From Hippophae tibetana (taxonomy: Eukaryota > Streptophyta > Magnoliopsida > Rosales > Elaeagnaceae), in assembly GCA_037013495.1 (NCBI GenBank), contig CM072801.1, positions 82,073,816-82,137,815 on the forward strand: a stretch of DNA of 64,000 nt. The letters are read 5' to 3'. Below are positions 25,401-39,120 of the stretch, piece after piece (within the stretch, counting starts at the first letter, position 1; every line of letters begins with the position of its first letter). The notes beneath the pieces are model-generated. The model searched no databases. It was given only the letters and a program-made list of their open reading frames with translations, and had not been told where the DNA came from. A program made the translations under genes and the position numbers.

Positions 25401-27139
25401 TAACAAAACATTTGTTGAATCAGATTTCCAACATCAAATGACCGTAACTTTTGACTCGGTAACGTAACGACTATTATAATATATCAAATCGGAGCTCGTC
25501 TCGATCCATACAATAATTGTTGGCCTTGGAATGGAACCTGATTTCTGTACCCAAATTCCATCGTTTACATAACTTATCGAGGGTTTGAAGATTTTGTCGT
25601 AAATTTGCGGTTTACTTACCTTCGATATGATTCAATAGATCTGTAAATGAGATATTGGATCCGACAAAGGTTTCTATATTTATTTGGTCATTAAATCTGT
25701 ATTCTTCCTAAAAAACTATGGGAGCAGAAAAAGAAAGGGGCTAGTTTTCATAATTTCAAAAATAACAAAACATTTAATGAATGAGACTTCCAACATCAAA
25801 TGACCATAACATTTGACTAGGGTATCGTAACGACTATTATAATATATCAAATCAGAGCTCGTCTCGATCCATACAATAATTTTGGCCTCAGAATGGAACC
25901 TGATTTCTGTACCCAAATTCCATCGTTTACATAACTTATCGAGGGTTTTAAGATTTTGTCATAAATTTGCGGTTTACTTACCTTCGATATGATTCAATAG
26001 ATCTGTAAATGAGATATTGGATCCGACAAAGGTTTCTTTATTTATTTGGTCATTAAATCTGTATTCTTCCTAAAAAACTATGGGAGCAGAAAAAGAAAGG
26101 GGCTAGTTTTCATAATTTCAAAAATAAAAAAACATTTAATGAATGAGACTTCCAACATCAAATGACCATAACATTTGACTAGGGTATCGTAACGACTATT
26201 ATAATATATCAAATCGGAGCTCGTCTCGATCCATACAATAATTTTGGCCTCAGAATAGAACCTGATTTCTGTACCCAAATTCCATCGTTTACATAACTTA
26301 TCGAGGGTTTTAAGATTTTGTCGTAAATTTGCGGTTTACTTACCTTCGATATGATTCAATAGAGCTGTCAATGAGATATTGGTTCCGAAAAAGGTTTCTT
26401 TATTTATTTGGTCATTAACTCTGTATTTTTCCAAAAAAACTATGGGAGTAGAAAAAGAAAGGGGCAAGTTTTCAAAACTTCAAAAATACGAAAACATTTG
26501 ATGAATCACACTTCCAACATCAAATGACCATAACTCTTAACTAGGGTATCGTAACGATTATTATAATATATCAAAATCGGAGCTTGTCTCGATCCATACA
26601 ATAATTGTTGGCCTAGCATTGGAACCTGATATCCGTACCCAAATTCCATCGTTTAAATAACTTATCGAGGGTTTGAAGATTTTGTCGTAAATTTCCGGTT
26701 TACTTACTTTCGATTTGAATCAATAGAGCTGTAAATGAGATATTGGATCCGACAAAGGTTTCTTTATTTATTTGGTCAATAAATCTGTATTCTTCCTAAA
26801 AAACTATGGGAGGAGAAAAAGAAAGGGGCTAGTTTTCATAATTTTAAAAATAACAAAACATTTGTTGAATCAGATTTCCAACATCAAATGACCATAACTT
26901 TTGACTCGGTAACGTAACGACTATTATAATATATCAAATCGGAGCTCGTCTCGATCCATACAATAATTGTTGGCCTTGGAATGGAACCTGATTTCTGTAC
27001 CCAAATTCCATCGTTTACATAACTTATCGAGGGTTTGAAGATTTTGTCGTAAATTTGCGGTTTACTTACCTTCGATATGATTCAATAGATCTGTAAATGA
27101 GATATTGGATCCGACAAAGGTTTCTATATTTATTTGGTC
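22420..27139 (+). repeat. 13-mer higher-order repeat, 4,720 bp (copy 1)
   Basis: Thirteen monomers form one unit that recurs at an offset of 4,720 bp. Ordered markers are ctatattcttcc with acattagatg, gactgggtatcg, ggggttagtt with gaataagac, gggtatgaag, taactactattg, three monomers with gaaagaggctag (one with cttcctacatc), gtcaaagag, ataattttggcctcag monomers, aactcttaactaggg, gaatcagatttcc and gactcggtaacg. The unit is bounded by ctatattcttcc at about 22,430 and 27,150. Confidence 0.9.
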
Positions 27140-30100
27140 ATTAAATCTATATTCTTCCTAAAAAACTATGGGAGCAGAAAAAAGAAAGGGGCTAGTTTTC
27201 ATAATTTCAAAAATAACAAAACATTAGATGAATCAGACTTCCAACATCAAATGACCATAACTTTTGACTGGGTATCGTAACGACTATTATAATATATCAA
27301 ATCGGAGCTCGTCTCGATCCATACAATAATTGTTGGCCTCGGAATGGAACCTGATTTTTGTACCCAAATTCCATCGTTTACATAACTTATCGAGGGTTTG
27401 AAGATTTTGTCGTAAATTTGCGGTTTACTTACCTTCGATATGATTCAATAGATCTGTAAATGAGATATTGGATCCGACAAAGGTTTCTATATTTATTTGA
27501 TCATTAAATCTGTATTCTTCCTAAAAAACTATGGGAGCAGAAAAAAGAAAGGGGTTAGTTTTCATAATTTCAAAAATAACAAAACATTTGATGAATAAGA
27601 CTTCCAACATCAAATGACTGTAACTTTTGACTGGGGTATCGTAACGACTATTGAAATATATCAAAATCGGAGCTCGTCTCGATCCATACAATAATTGTTG
27701 GCCTAGCATTGGAACCTAATTTCCGTACCCAAATTCCATCGTTTACATAACTTATCGAGGGTATGAAGATTTTGTCGTAAATTTCCAGTTTATTTACTTT
27801 CGATTTGAATCAATAGAGCTGTAAATGAGATATTGGATCCGACAAAGGTTTCTATATTTATTTGGTCATTAAATCTGTATTCTTCCTAAAAAACTATGGG
27901 AGCAGAAAAAAGAAAGGGGCTAGTTTTCATAATTTCAAAAATAACAAAACATTTGATGAATCAGACTTCCAACATCAAATGACCGTAACTTTTGACTGGG
28001 GTATCGTAACTACTATTGAAATATATCAAAATCGGAGCTCGTCTCGATCCATACAATAATTGTTGGCCTAGCATTGGAACCTAATTTCCGTACCCAAATT
28101 CCATCGTTTACATAACTTATCGAGGGTTTGAAGATTTTGTCGTAAATTTCCAGTTTACTTACTTTCGATTTGAATCAATAGAGCTGTAAATGAGATATTG
28201 GATCCGACAAAGGTTTCTTTATTTATTTGGTCATTAAATCTGTATTCTTCCTAAAAACGTATGGGAGCAGAAAAAGAAAGAGGCTAGTTTTCATAATTTC
28301 AAAAATAACAAAACATTTGATGAATCAGACTTCCAACATCAAATGACCATAACTTTTGACTAGGTTATCGTAACGACTATTATAATATATCAAATCGGAG
28401 CTCGTCTCGATCCATACAATAATTGTTGGCCTAGCATTGGAACCTAATTTCCGTACCCAAATTCCATCGTTTACATAACTTATCGAGGGTTTGAAGATTT
28501 TGTCGTAAATTTCCAGTTTACTTACTTTCGATTTGAATCAATAGAGCTGTAAATGAGATATTGGATCCGACAAAGGTTTCTTTATTTATTTGGTCATTAA
28601 ATCTGTATTCTTCCTAAAAACGTATGGGAGCAGAAAAAGAAAGAGGCTAGTTTTCATAATTTCAAAAATAACAAAACATTTGATGAATCAGACTTCCTAC
28701 ATCAAATGACCATAACTTTTGACTAGGGTATCGTAACGACTATTATAATATATCAAATCGGAGCTCGTCTCGATCCATACAATAATTGTTGGCCTAGCAT
28801 TGGAACCTAATTTCCGTACCCAAATTCCATCGTTTACATAACTTATCGAGGGTTTGAAGATTTTGTCGTAAATTTCCAGTTTACTTACTTTCGATTTGAA
28901 TCAATAGAGCTGTAAATGAGATATTGGATCCGACAAAGGTTTCTTTATTTATTTGGTCATTAAATCTGTATTCTTCCTAAAAACGTATGGGAGCAGAAAA
29001 AGAAAGAGGCTAGTTTTCATAATTTCAAAAATAACAAAACATTTGATGAATCAGACTTCCAACATCAAATGACCATAACTTTTGACTAGGGTATCGTAAC
29101 GACTATTATAATATATCAAATCGGAGCTCGTCTCGATCCATACAATAATTGTTGGCCTCAGAATGGAACCTGATTTCTGTACCCAAATTCCATCGTTTAC
29201 ATAACTTATCGAGGGTTTTAAGATTTTGTCGTAAATTTGCAGTTTACTTACCTTCGATATGATTCAATAGAGCTGTCAAAGAGATATTGGTTCCGACAAA
29301 GGTTTCTTTATTTATTTGGTCATTAAATCTGTATTCTTCCTAAAAAACTATGGGAGCAGAAAAAGAAAGGGGCTAGTTTTCATAATTTCAAAAATAACAA
29401 AACATTTAATGAATGAGACTTCCAACATCAAATGACCATAACATTTGACTAGGGTATCGTAACGACTATTATAATATATCAAATCGGAGCTCGTCTCGAT
29501 CCATACAATAATTTTGGCCTCAGAATAGAACCTGATTTCTGTACCCAAATTCCATCGTTTACATAACTTATCGAGGGTTTTAAGATTTTGTCGTAAATTT
29601 GCGGTTTACTTACCTTCGATATGATTCAATATAGCTGTCAATGAGATATTGGTTCCGAAAAAGGTTTCTTTATTTATTTGGTCATTAACTCTGTATTTTT
29701 CCAAAAAAACTATGGGAGTAGAAAAAGAAAGGGGCAAGTTTTCAAAACTTCAAAAATACGAAAACATTTGATGAATCACACTTCCAACATCAAATGACCA
29801 TAACTCTTAACTAGGGTATCGTAACGATTATTATAATATATCAAAATCGGAGCTTGTCTCGATCCATACAATAATTGTTGGCCTAGCATTGGAACCTGAT
29901 ATCCGTACCCAAATTCCATCGTTTACATAACTTATCGAGGGTTTGAAGATTTTGTCGTAAATTTCCGGTTTACTTACTTTCGATTTGAATCAATAGAGCT
30001 GTAAATGAGATATTGGATCCGACAAAGGTTTCTTTATTTATTTGGTCAATAAATCTGTATTCTTCCTAAAAAACTATGGGAGGAGAAAAAGAAAGGGGCT

Positions 30101-31740
30101 AGTTTTCATAATTTTAAAAATAACAAAACATTTGTTGAATCAGATTTCCAACATCAAATGACCGTAACTTTTGACTCGGTAACGTAACGACTATTATAAT
30201 ATATCAAATCGGAGCTCGTCTCGATCCATACAATAATTGTTGGCCTTGGAATGGAACCTGATTTCTGTACCCAAATTCCATCGTTTACATAACTTATCGA
30301 GGGTTTGAAGATTTTGTCGTAAATTTGCGGTTTACTTACCTTCGATATGATTCAATAGATCTGTAAATGAGATATTGGATCCGACAAAGGTTTCTATATT
30401 TATTTGGTCATTAAATCTGTATTCTTCCTAAAAAACTATGGGAGCAGAAAAAGAAAGGGGCTAGTTTTCATAATTTCAAAAATAACAAAACATTTAATGA
30501 ATGAGACTTCCAACATCAAATGACCATAACATTTGACTAGGGTATCGTAACGACTATTATAATATATCAAATCAGAGCTCGTCTCGATCCATACAATAAT
30601 TTTGGCCTCAGAATGGAACCTGATTTCTGTACCCAAATTCCATCGTTTACATAACTTATCGAGGGTTTTAAGATTTTGTCATAAATTTGCGGTTTACTTA
30701 CCTTCGATATGATTCAATAGATCTGTAAATGAGATATTGGATCCGACAAAGGTTTCTTTATTTATTTGGTCATTAAATCTGTATTCTTCCTAAAAAACTA
30801 TGGGAGCAGAAAAAGAAAGGGGCTAGTTTTCATAATTTCAAAAATAAAAAAACATTTAATGAATGAGACTTCCAACATCAAATGACCATAACATTTGACT
30901 AGGGTATCGTAACGACTATTATAATATATCAAATCGGAGCTCGTCTCGATCCATACAATAATTTTGGCCTCAGAATAGAACCTGATTTCTGTACCCAAAT
31001 TCCATCGTTTACATAACTTATCGAGGGTTTTAAGATTTTGTCGTAAATTTGCGGTTTACTTACCTTCGATATGATTCAATAGAGCTGTCAATGAGATATT
31101 GGTTCCGAAAAAGGTTTCTTTATTTATTTGGTCATTAACTCTGTATTTTTCCAAAAAAACTATGGGAGTAGAAAAAGAAAGGGGCAAGTTTTCAAAACTT
31201 CAAAAATACGAAAACATTTGATGAATCACACTTCCAACATCAAATGACCATAACTCTTAACTAGGGTATCGTAACGATTATTATAATATATCAAAATCGG
31301 AGCTTGTCTCGATCCATACAATAATTGTTGGCCTAGCATTGGAACCTGATATCCGTACCCAAATTCCATCGTTTAAATAACTTATCGAGGGTTTGAAGAT
31401 TTTGTCGTAAATTTCCGGTTTACTTACTTTCGATTTGAATCAATAGAGCTGTAAATGAGATATTGGATCCGACAAAGGTTTCTTTATTTATTTGGTCAAT
31501 AAATCTGTATTCTTCCTAAAAAACTATGGGAGGAGAAAAAGAAAGGGGCTAGTTTTCATAATTTTAAAAATAACAAAACATTTGTTGAATCAGATTTCCA
31601 ACATCAAATGACCATAACTTTTGACTCGGTAACGTAACGACTATTATAATATATCAAATCGGAGCTCGTCTCGATCCATACAATAATTGTTGGCCTTGGA
31701 ATGGAACCTGATTTCTGTACCCAAATTCCATCGTTTACAT
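27140..31740 (+). repeat. 13-mer higher-order repeat (copy 2, slightly incomplete)
   Basis: This repeats 22,420 onward at an offset of 4,720 bp until about 31,740. There gggtttgaag of copy 1 (about 27,030) is replaced by gggttttaag, and the sequence moves into the ccttagatatg monomer. The left junction is a hybrid of an upstream ccttggaatgg monomer and the ctatattcttcc monomer. Confidence 0.9.
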
Positions 31741-33773
31741 AACTTATCGAGGGTTTTAAGATTTTGTCGTAAATTTGCGGTTTACTTACCTTAGATATGA
31801 TTCAATAGAGCTGTCAATAAGATATTGGTTCCGATAAAGGTTTCTTTATTTATTTGGTCAATAAATCTGTATTCTTCCTAAAAACGTATGGGAGCAGAAA
31901 AAGAAAGGGGCTAGTTTTCAAAACTTCAAAAATACGAAATCATTTGATGAATCAGACTTCCAACATCAAATGACCATAACTTTTAACTAGGGTATCGTAA
32001 CGACTATTATAATATATCAAATCGGAGCTCGTCTCGATCCATACAATAATTGTTGGCCTTGGAATGGAACCTGATTTCTGTACCCAAATTCCATCGTTTA
32101 CATAACTTATCGAGGGTTTGAAGATTTTGTCGTAAATTTGCGGTTTACTTACCTTCGATATGATTCAATAGATCTGTAAATGAGATATTGGATCCGACAA
32201 AGGTTTCTTTATTTATTTGGTCATTAAATCTGTATTCTTCCTAAAAACGTATGGGAGCAGAAAAAGAAAGGGGCTAGTTTTCATAATTTCAAAAATAACA
32301 AAACATTTGATGAATCAGACTTCCAACATCAAATGACCATAACATTTGACTAGGGTATCGTAACGACTATTATAATATATCAAATCGGAGCTCGTCTCGA
32401 TCCATACAATAATTTTGGCCTCAGAATAGAACCTGATTTCTGTACCCAAATTCCATCGTTTACATAACTTATCGAGGGTTTTAAGATTTTGTCGTAAATT
32501 TGCGGTTTACTTACCTTCGATATGATTCAATAGAGCTGTCAATGAGATATTGGTTCCGAAAAAGGTTTCTTTATTTATTTGGTCATTAACTCTGTATTTT
32601 TCCAAAAAAACTATGGGAGTAGAAAAAGAAAGGGGCAAGTTTTCAAAACTTCAAAAATACGAAAACATTTGATGAATCACACTTCCAACATCAAATGACC
32701 ATAACTCTTAACTAGGGTATCGTAACGATTATTATAATATATCAAAATCGGAGCTTGTCTCGATCCATACAATAATTGTTGGCCTAGCATTGGAACCTGA
32801 TATCCGTACCCAAATTCCATCGTTTACATAACTTATCGAGGGTTTGAAGATTTTGTCGTAAATTTCCGGTTTACTTACTTTCGATTTGAATCAATAGAGC
32901 TGTAAATGAGATATTGGATCCGACAAAGGTTTCTTTATTTATTTGGTCAATAAATCTGTATTCTTCCTAAAAAACTATGGGAGGAGAAAAAGAAAGGGGC
33001 TAGTTTTCATAATTTTAAAAATAACAAAACATTTGTTGAATCAGATTTCCAACATCAAATGACCATAACTTTTGACTCGGTAACGTAACGACTATTATAA
33101 TATATCAAATCGGAGCTCGTCTCGATCCATACAATAATTGTTGGCCTTGGAATGGAACCTGATTTCTGTACCCAAATTCCATCGTTTACATAACTTATCG
33201 AGGGTTTTAAGATTTTGTCGTAAATTTGCGGTTTACTTACCTTAGATATGATTCAATAGAGCTGTCAATAAGATATTGGTTCCGATAAAGGTTTCTTTAT
33301 TTATTTGGTCAATAAATCTGTATTCTTCCTAAAAACGTATGGGAGCAGAAAAAGAAAGGGGCTAGTTTTCAAAACTTCAAAAATACGAAATCATTTGATG
33401 AATCAGACTTCCAACATCAAATGACCATAACTTTTAACTAGGGTATCGTAACGACTATTATAATATATCAAATCGGAGCTCGTCTCGATCCATACAATAA
33501 TTGTTGGCCTTGGAATGGAACCTGATTTCTGTACCCAAATTCCATCGTTTACATAACTTATCGAGGGTTTGAAGATTTTGTCGTAAATTTGCGGTTTACT
33601 TACCTTCGATATGATTCAATAGATCTGTAAATGAGATATTGGATCCGACAAAGGTTTCTATATTTATTTGGTCATTAAATCTGTATTCTTCCTAAAAAAC
33701 TATGGGAGCAGAAAAAGAAAGGGGCTAGTTTTCATAATTTCAAAAATAACAAAACATTTAATGAATGAGACTT
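30872..33773 (+). repeat. Duplicated 1,451-bp 4-mer (two copies) at the end of the 33-mer block
   Basis: Positions about 30,872-32,322 and 32,323-33,773 match at an offset of 1,451 bp. Examples are aactcttaactag at about 31,251 and 32,702, and ttagatatg at 31,791 and 33,242. The unit is two to three bases shorter than four full monomers because one monomer carries aattttggcc instead of aattgttggcc and another carries gactcggtaacg. The first copy overlaps the end of the 13-mer. Confidence 0.85.
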
Positions 33774-34399
33774 CCAACATCAAATGACCATAACATTTGA
33801 CTAGGGTATCGTAACGACTATTATAATATATCAAATCGGAGCTAGTCTCGATCCATACAATAATTGTTGGCCTCGGAATGTAACCTGATTTCTGTACCCA
33901 AATTCCATCGTTTACATAACTTATCGAGGGTTTTAAGATTTTGTCGTAAATTTGCGGTATACTTACCTTCGATATTATTCAATAGAGCGGTCAATGAGAT
34001 ATTGGTTCCGACAAAGGTTTCTTTATTTATTTGGTCATTAAATCTGTATTCTTCCTAAAAAACTATGGGAGCAGAAAAAGAAAGGGGCTAGTTTTCATAA
34101 TTTCAAAAATAACAAAACATTTGATGAATGAGACTTCCAACATCAAATGACCATAACTTTTGACTAGGGTATCGTAACGACTATTATAAAATATCAAATT
34201 GGAGCTCGTCTCGATCCATACAATAATTGTTGGCCTTGGAATGGGACCTGATTTCTGTACCCAAATTCCCTCGTTTACATAACTTATCCAGGGTTTTAAG
34301 ATTTTGTCGTAAATTTGCGGTTTACTTACCTTCGATATGATTCAATAGATCTGTCAATGAGATATAGGTTCCGACAAAGGTTTCTATATTTATTTGGTC

Positions 34400-37300
34400 A
34401 TTAAATCTATATTCTTCCTAAAAAACTATGGGAGCAGAAAAAAGAAAGGGGCTAGTTTTCATAATTTCAAAAATAACAAAACATTAGATGAATCAGACTT
34501 CCAACATCAAATGACCATAACTTTTGACTGGGTATCGTAACGACTATTATAATATATCAAATCGGAGCTCGTCTCGATCCATACAATAATTGTTGGCCTC
34601 GGAATGGAACCTGATTTTTGTACCCAAATTCCATCGTTTACATAACTTATCGAGGGTTTGAAGATTTTGTCGTAAATTTGCGGTTTACTTACCTTCGATA
34701 TGATTCAATAGATCTGTAAATGAGATATTGGATCCGACAAAGGTTTCTATATTTATTTGATCATTAAATCTGTATTCTTCCTAAAAAACTATGGGAGCAG
34801 AAAAAAGAAAGGGGTTAGTTTTCATAATTTCAAAAATAACAAAACATTTGATGAATAAGACTTCCAACATCAAATGACTGTAACTTTTGACTGGGGTATC
34901 GTAACGACTATTGAAATATATCAAAATCGGAGCTCGTCTCGATCCATACAATAATTGTTGGCCTAGCATTGGAACCTAATTTCCGTACCCAAATTCCATC
35001 GTTTACATAACTTATCGAGGGTATGAAGATTTTGTCGTAAATTTCCAGTTTATTTACTTTCGATTTGAATCAATAGAGCTGTAAATGAGATATTGGATCC
35101 GACAAAGGTTTCTATATTTATTTGGTCATTAAATCTGTATTCTTCCTAAAAAACTATGGGAGCAGAAAAAAGAAAGGGGCTAGTTTTCATAATTTCAAAA
35201 ATAACAAAACATTTGATGAATCAGACTTCCAACATCAAATGACCGTAACTTTTGACTGGGGTATCGTAACTACTATTGAAATATATCAAAATCGGAGCTC
35301 GTCTCGATCCATACAATAATTGTTGGCCTAGCATTGGAACCTAATTTCCGTACCCAAATTCCATCGTTTACATAACTTATCGAGGGTTTGAAGATTTTGT
35401 CGTAAATTTCCAGTTTACTTACTTTCGATTTGAATCAATAGAGCTGTAAATGAGATATTGGATCCGACAAAGGTTTCTTTATTTATTTGGTCATTAAATC
35501 TGTATTCTTCCTAAAAACGTATGGGAGCAGAAAAAGAAAGAGGCTAGTTTTCATAATTTCAAAAATAACAAAACATTTGATGAATCAGACTTCCAACATC
35601 AAATGACCATAACTTTTGACTAGGTTATCGTAACGACTATTATAATATATCAAATCGGAGCTCGTCTCGATCCATACAATAATTGTTGGCCTAGCATTGG
35701 AACCTAATTTCCGTACCCAAATTCCATCGTTTACATAACTTATCGAGGGTTTGAAGATTTTGTCGTAAATTTCCAGTTTACTTACTTTCGATTTGAATCA
35801 ATAGAGCTGTAAATGAGATATTGGATCCGACAAAGGTTTCTTTATTTATTTGGTCATTAAATCTGTATTCTTCCTAAAAACGTATGGGAGCAGAAAAAGA
35901 AAGAGGCTAGTTTTCATAATTTCAAAAATAACAAAACATTTGATGAATCAGACTTCCTACATCAAATGACCATAACTTTTGACTAGGGTATCGTAACGAC
36001 TATTATAATATATCAAATCGGAGCTCGTCTCGATCCATACAATAATTGTTGGCCTAGCATTGGAACCTAATTTCCGTACCCAAATTCCATCGTTTACATA
36101 ACTTATCGAGGGTTTGAAGATTTTGTCGTAAATTTCCAGTTTACTTACTTTCGATTTGAATCAATAGAGCTGTAAATGAGATATTGGATCCGACAAAGGT
36201 TTCTTTATTTATTTGGTCATTAAATCTGTATTCTTCCTAAAAACGTATGGGAGCAGAAAAAGAAAGAGGCTAGTTTTCATAATTTCAAAAATAACAAAAC
36301 ATTTGATGAATCAGACTTCCAACATCAAATGACCATAACTTTTGACTAGGGTATCGTAACGACTATTATAATATATCAAAATCGGAGCTCGTCTCGATCC
36401 ATACAATAATTGTTGGCCTCAGAATGGAACCTGATTTCTGTACCCAAATTCCATCGTTTACATAACTTATCGAGGGTTTTAAGATTTTGTCGTAAATTTG
36501 CAGTTTACTTACCTTCGATATGATTCAATAGAGCTGTCAAAGAGATATTGGTTCCGACAAAGGTTTCTTTATTTATTTGGTCATTAAATCTGTATTCTTC
36601 CTAAAAAACTATGGGAGCAGAAAAAGAAAGGGGCTAGTTTTCATAATTTCAAAAATAACAAAACATTTAATGAATGAGACTTCCAACATCAAATGACCAT
36701 AACATTTGACTAGGGTATCGTAACGACTATTATAATATATCAAATCGGAGCTCGTCTCGATCCATACAATAATTTTGGCCTCAGAATAGAACCTGATTTC
36801 TGTACCCAAATTCCATCGTTTACATAACTTATCGAGGGTTTTAAGATTTTGTCGTAAATTTGCGGTTTACTTACCTTCGATATGATTCAATATAGCTGTC
36901 AATGAGATATTGGTTCCGAAAAAGGTTTCTTTATTTATTTGGTCATTAACTCTGTATTTTTCCAAAAAAACTATGGGAGTAGAAAAAGAAAGGGGCAAGT
37001 TTTCAAAACTTCAAAAATACGAAAACATTTGATGAATCACACTTCCAACATCAAATGACCATAACTCTTAACTAGGGTATCGTAACGATTATTATAATAT
37101 ATCAAAATCGGAGCTTGTCTCGATCCATACAATAATTGTTGGCCTAGCATTGGAACCTGATATCCGTACCCAAATTCCATCGTTTACATAACTTATCGAG
37201 GGTTTGAAGATTTTGTCGTAAATTTCCGGTTTACTTACTTTCGATTTGAATCAATAGAGCTGTAAATGAGATATTGGATCCGACAAAGGTTTCTTTATTT

Positions 37301-39119
37301 ATTTGGTCAATAAATCTGTATTCTTCCTAAAAAACTATGGGAGGAGAAAAAGAAAGGGGCTAGTTTTCATAATTTTAAAAATAACAAAACATTTGTTGAA
37401 TCAGATTTCCAACATCAAATGACCGTAACTTTTGACTCGGTAACGTAACGACTATTATAATATATCAAATCGGAGCTCGTCTCGATCCATACAATAATTG
37501 TTGGCCTTGGAATGGAACCTGATTTCTGTACCCAAATTCCATCGTTTACATAACTTATCGAGGGTTTGAAGATTTTGTCGTAAATTTGCGGTTTACTTAC
37601 CTTCGATATGATTCAATAGATCTGTAAATGAGATATTGGATCCGACAAAGGTTTCTATATTTATTTGGTCATTAAATCTGTATTCTTCCTAAAAAACTAT
37701 GGGAGCAGAAAAAGAAAGGGGCTAGTTTTCATAATTTCAAAAATAACAAAACATTTAATGAATGAGACTTCCAACATCAAATGACCATAACATTTGACTA
37801 GGGTATCGTAACGACTATTATAATATATCAAATCAGAGCTCGTCTCGATCCATACAATAATTTTGGCCTCAGAATGGAACCTGATTTCTGTACCCAAATT
37901 CCATCGTTTACATAACTTATCGAGGGTTTTAAGATTTTGTCATAAATTTGCGGTTTACTTACCTTCGATATGATTCAATAGATCTGTAAATGAGATATTG
38001 GATCCGACAAAGGTTTCTTTATTTATTTGGTCATTAAATCTGTATTCTTCCTAAAAAACTATGGGAGCAGAAAAAGAAAGGGGCTAGTTTTCATAATTTC
38101 AAAAATAAAAAAACATTTAATGAATGAGACTTCCAACATCAAATGACCATAACATTTGACTAGGGTATCGTAACGACTATTATAATATATCAAATCGGAG
38201 CTCGTCTCGATCCATACAATAATTTTGGCCTCAGAATAGAACCTGATTTCTGTACCCAAATTCCATCGTTTACATAACTTATCGAGGGTTTTAAGATTTT
38301 GTCGTAAATTTGCGGTTTACTTACCTTCGATATGATTCAATAGAGCTGTCAATGAGATATTGGTTCCGAAAAAGGTTTCTTTATTTATTTGGTCATTAAC
38401 TCTGTATTTTTCCAAAAAAACTATGGGAGTAGAAAAAGAAAGGGGCAAGTTTTCAAAACTTCAAAAATACGAAAACATTTGATGAATCACACTTCCAACA
38501 TCAAATGACCATAACTCTTAACTAGGGTATCGTAACGATTATTATAATATATCAAAATCGGAGCTTGTCTCGATCCATACAATAATTGTTGGCCTAGCAT
38601 TGGAACCTGATATCCGTACCCAAATTCCATCGTTTAAATAACTTATCGAGGGTTTGAAGATTTTGTCGTAAATTTCCGGTTTACTTACTTTCGATTTGAA
38701 TCAATAGAGCTGTAAATGAGATATTGGATCCGACAAAGGTTTCTTTATTTATTTGGTCAATAAATCTGTATTCTTCCTAAAAAACTATGGGAGGAGAAAA
38801 AGAAAGGGGCTAGTTTTCATAATTTTAAAAATAACAAAACATTTGTTGAATCAGATTTCCAACATCAAATGACCATAACTTTTGACTCGGTAACGTAACG
38901 ACTATTATAATATATCAAATCGGAGCTCGTCTCGATCCATACAATAATTGTTGGCCTTGGAATGGAACCTGATTTCTGTACCCAAATTCCATCGTTTACA
39001 TAACTTATCGAGGGTTTGAAGATTTTGTCGTAAATTTGCGGTTTACTTACCTTCGATATGATTCAATAGATCTGTAAATGAGATATTGGATCCGACAAAG
39101 GTTTCTATATTTATTTGGT
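34400..39119 (+). repeat. 13-mer higher-order repeat (copy 3, inside duplicate block)
   Basis: This corresponds to 22,420-27,139 at an offset of 11,980-11,981 bp, with the same order of private variants. The one-base insertion near 36,380 lies in this copy and is absent from the other three. Confidence 0.9.
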
Positions 39120-39120
39120 C

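Larger units (their letters stand above)
21865..33844 (+). repeat. Copy 1 of an 11.98-kb (33-monomer) tandem segmental duplication
   Basis: Everything here recurs 11,980-11,981 bp downstream. Matching markers include cctcggaatgtaacc (21,890 and 33,870), cttatccaggg, gaataagac, gggtatgaag, taactactattg, gactaggttatc, cttcctacatc, gtcaaagagat, aaaataaaaaaac, cgtttaaataac and ccttagatatg. The left edge reads gctcgtctcg, whereas the internal junction reads gctagtctcg at 33,842. The exchange therefore falls between the ctag variant and the ttgttggcctcgg block, at about 33,845-33,864. Confidence 0.93.
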
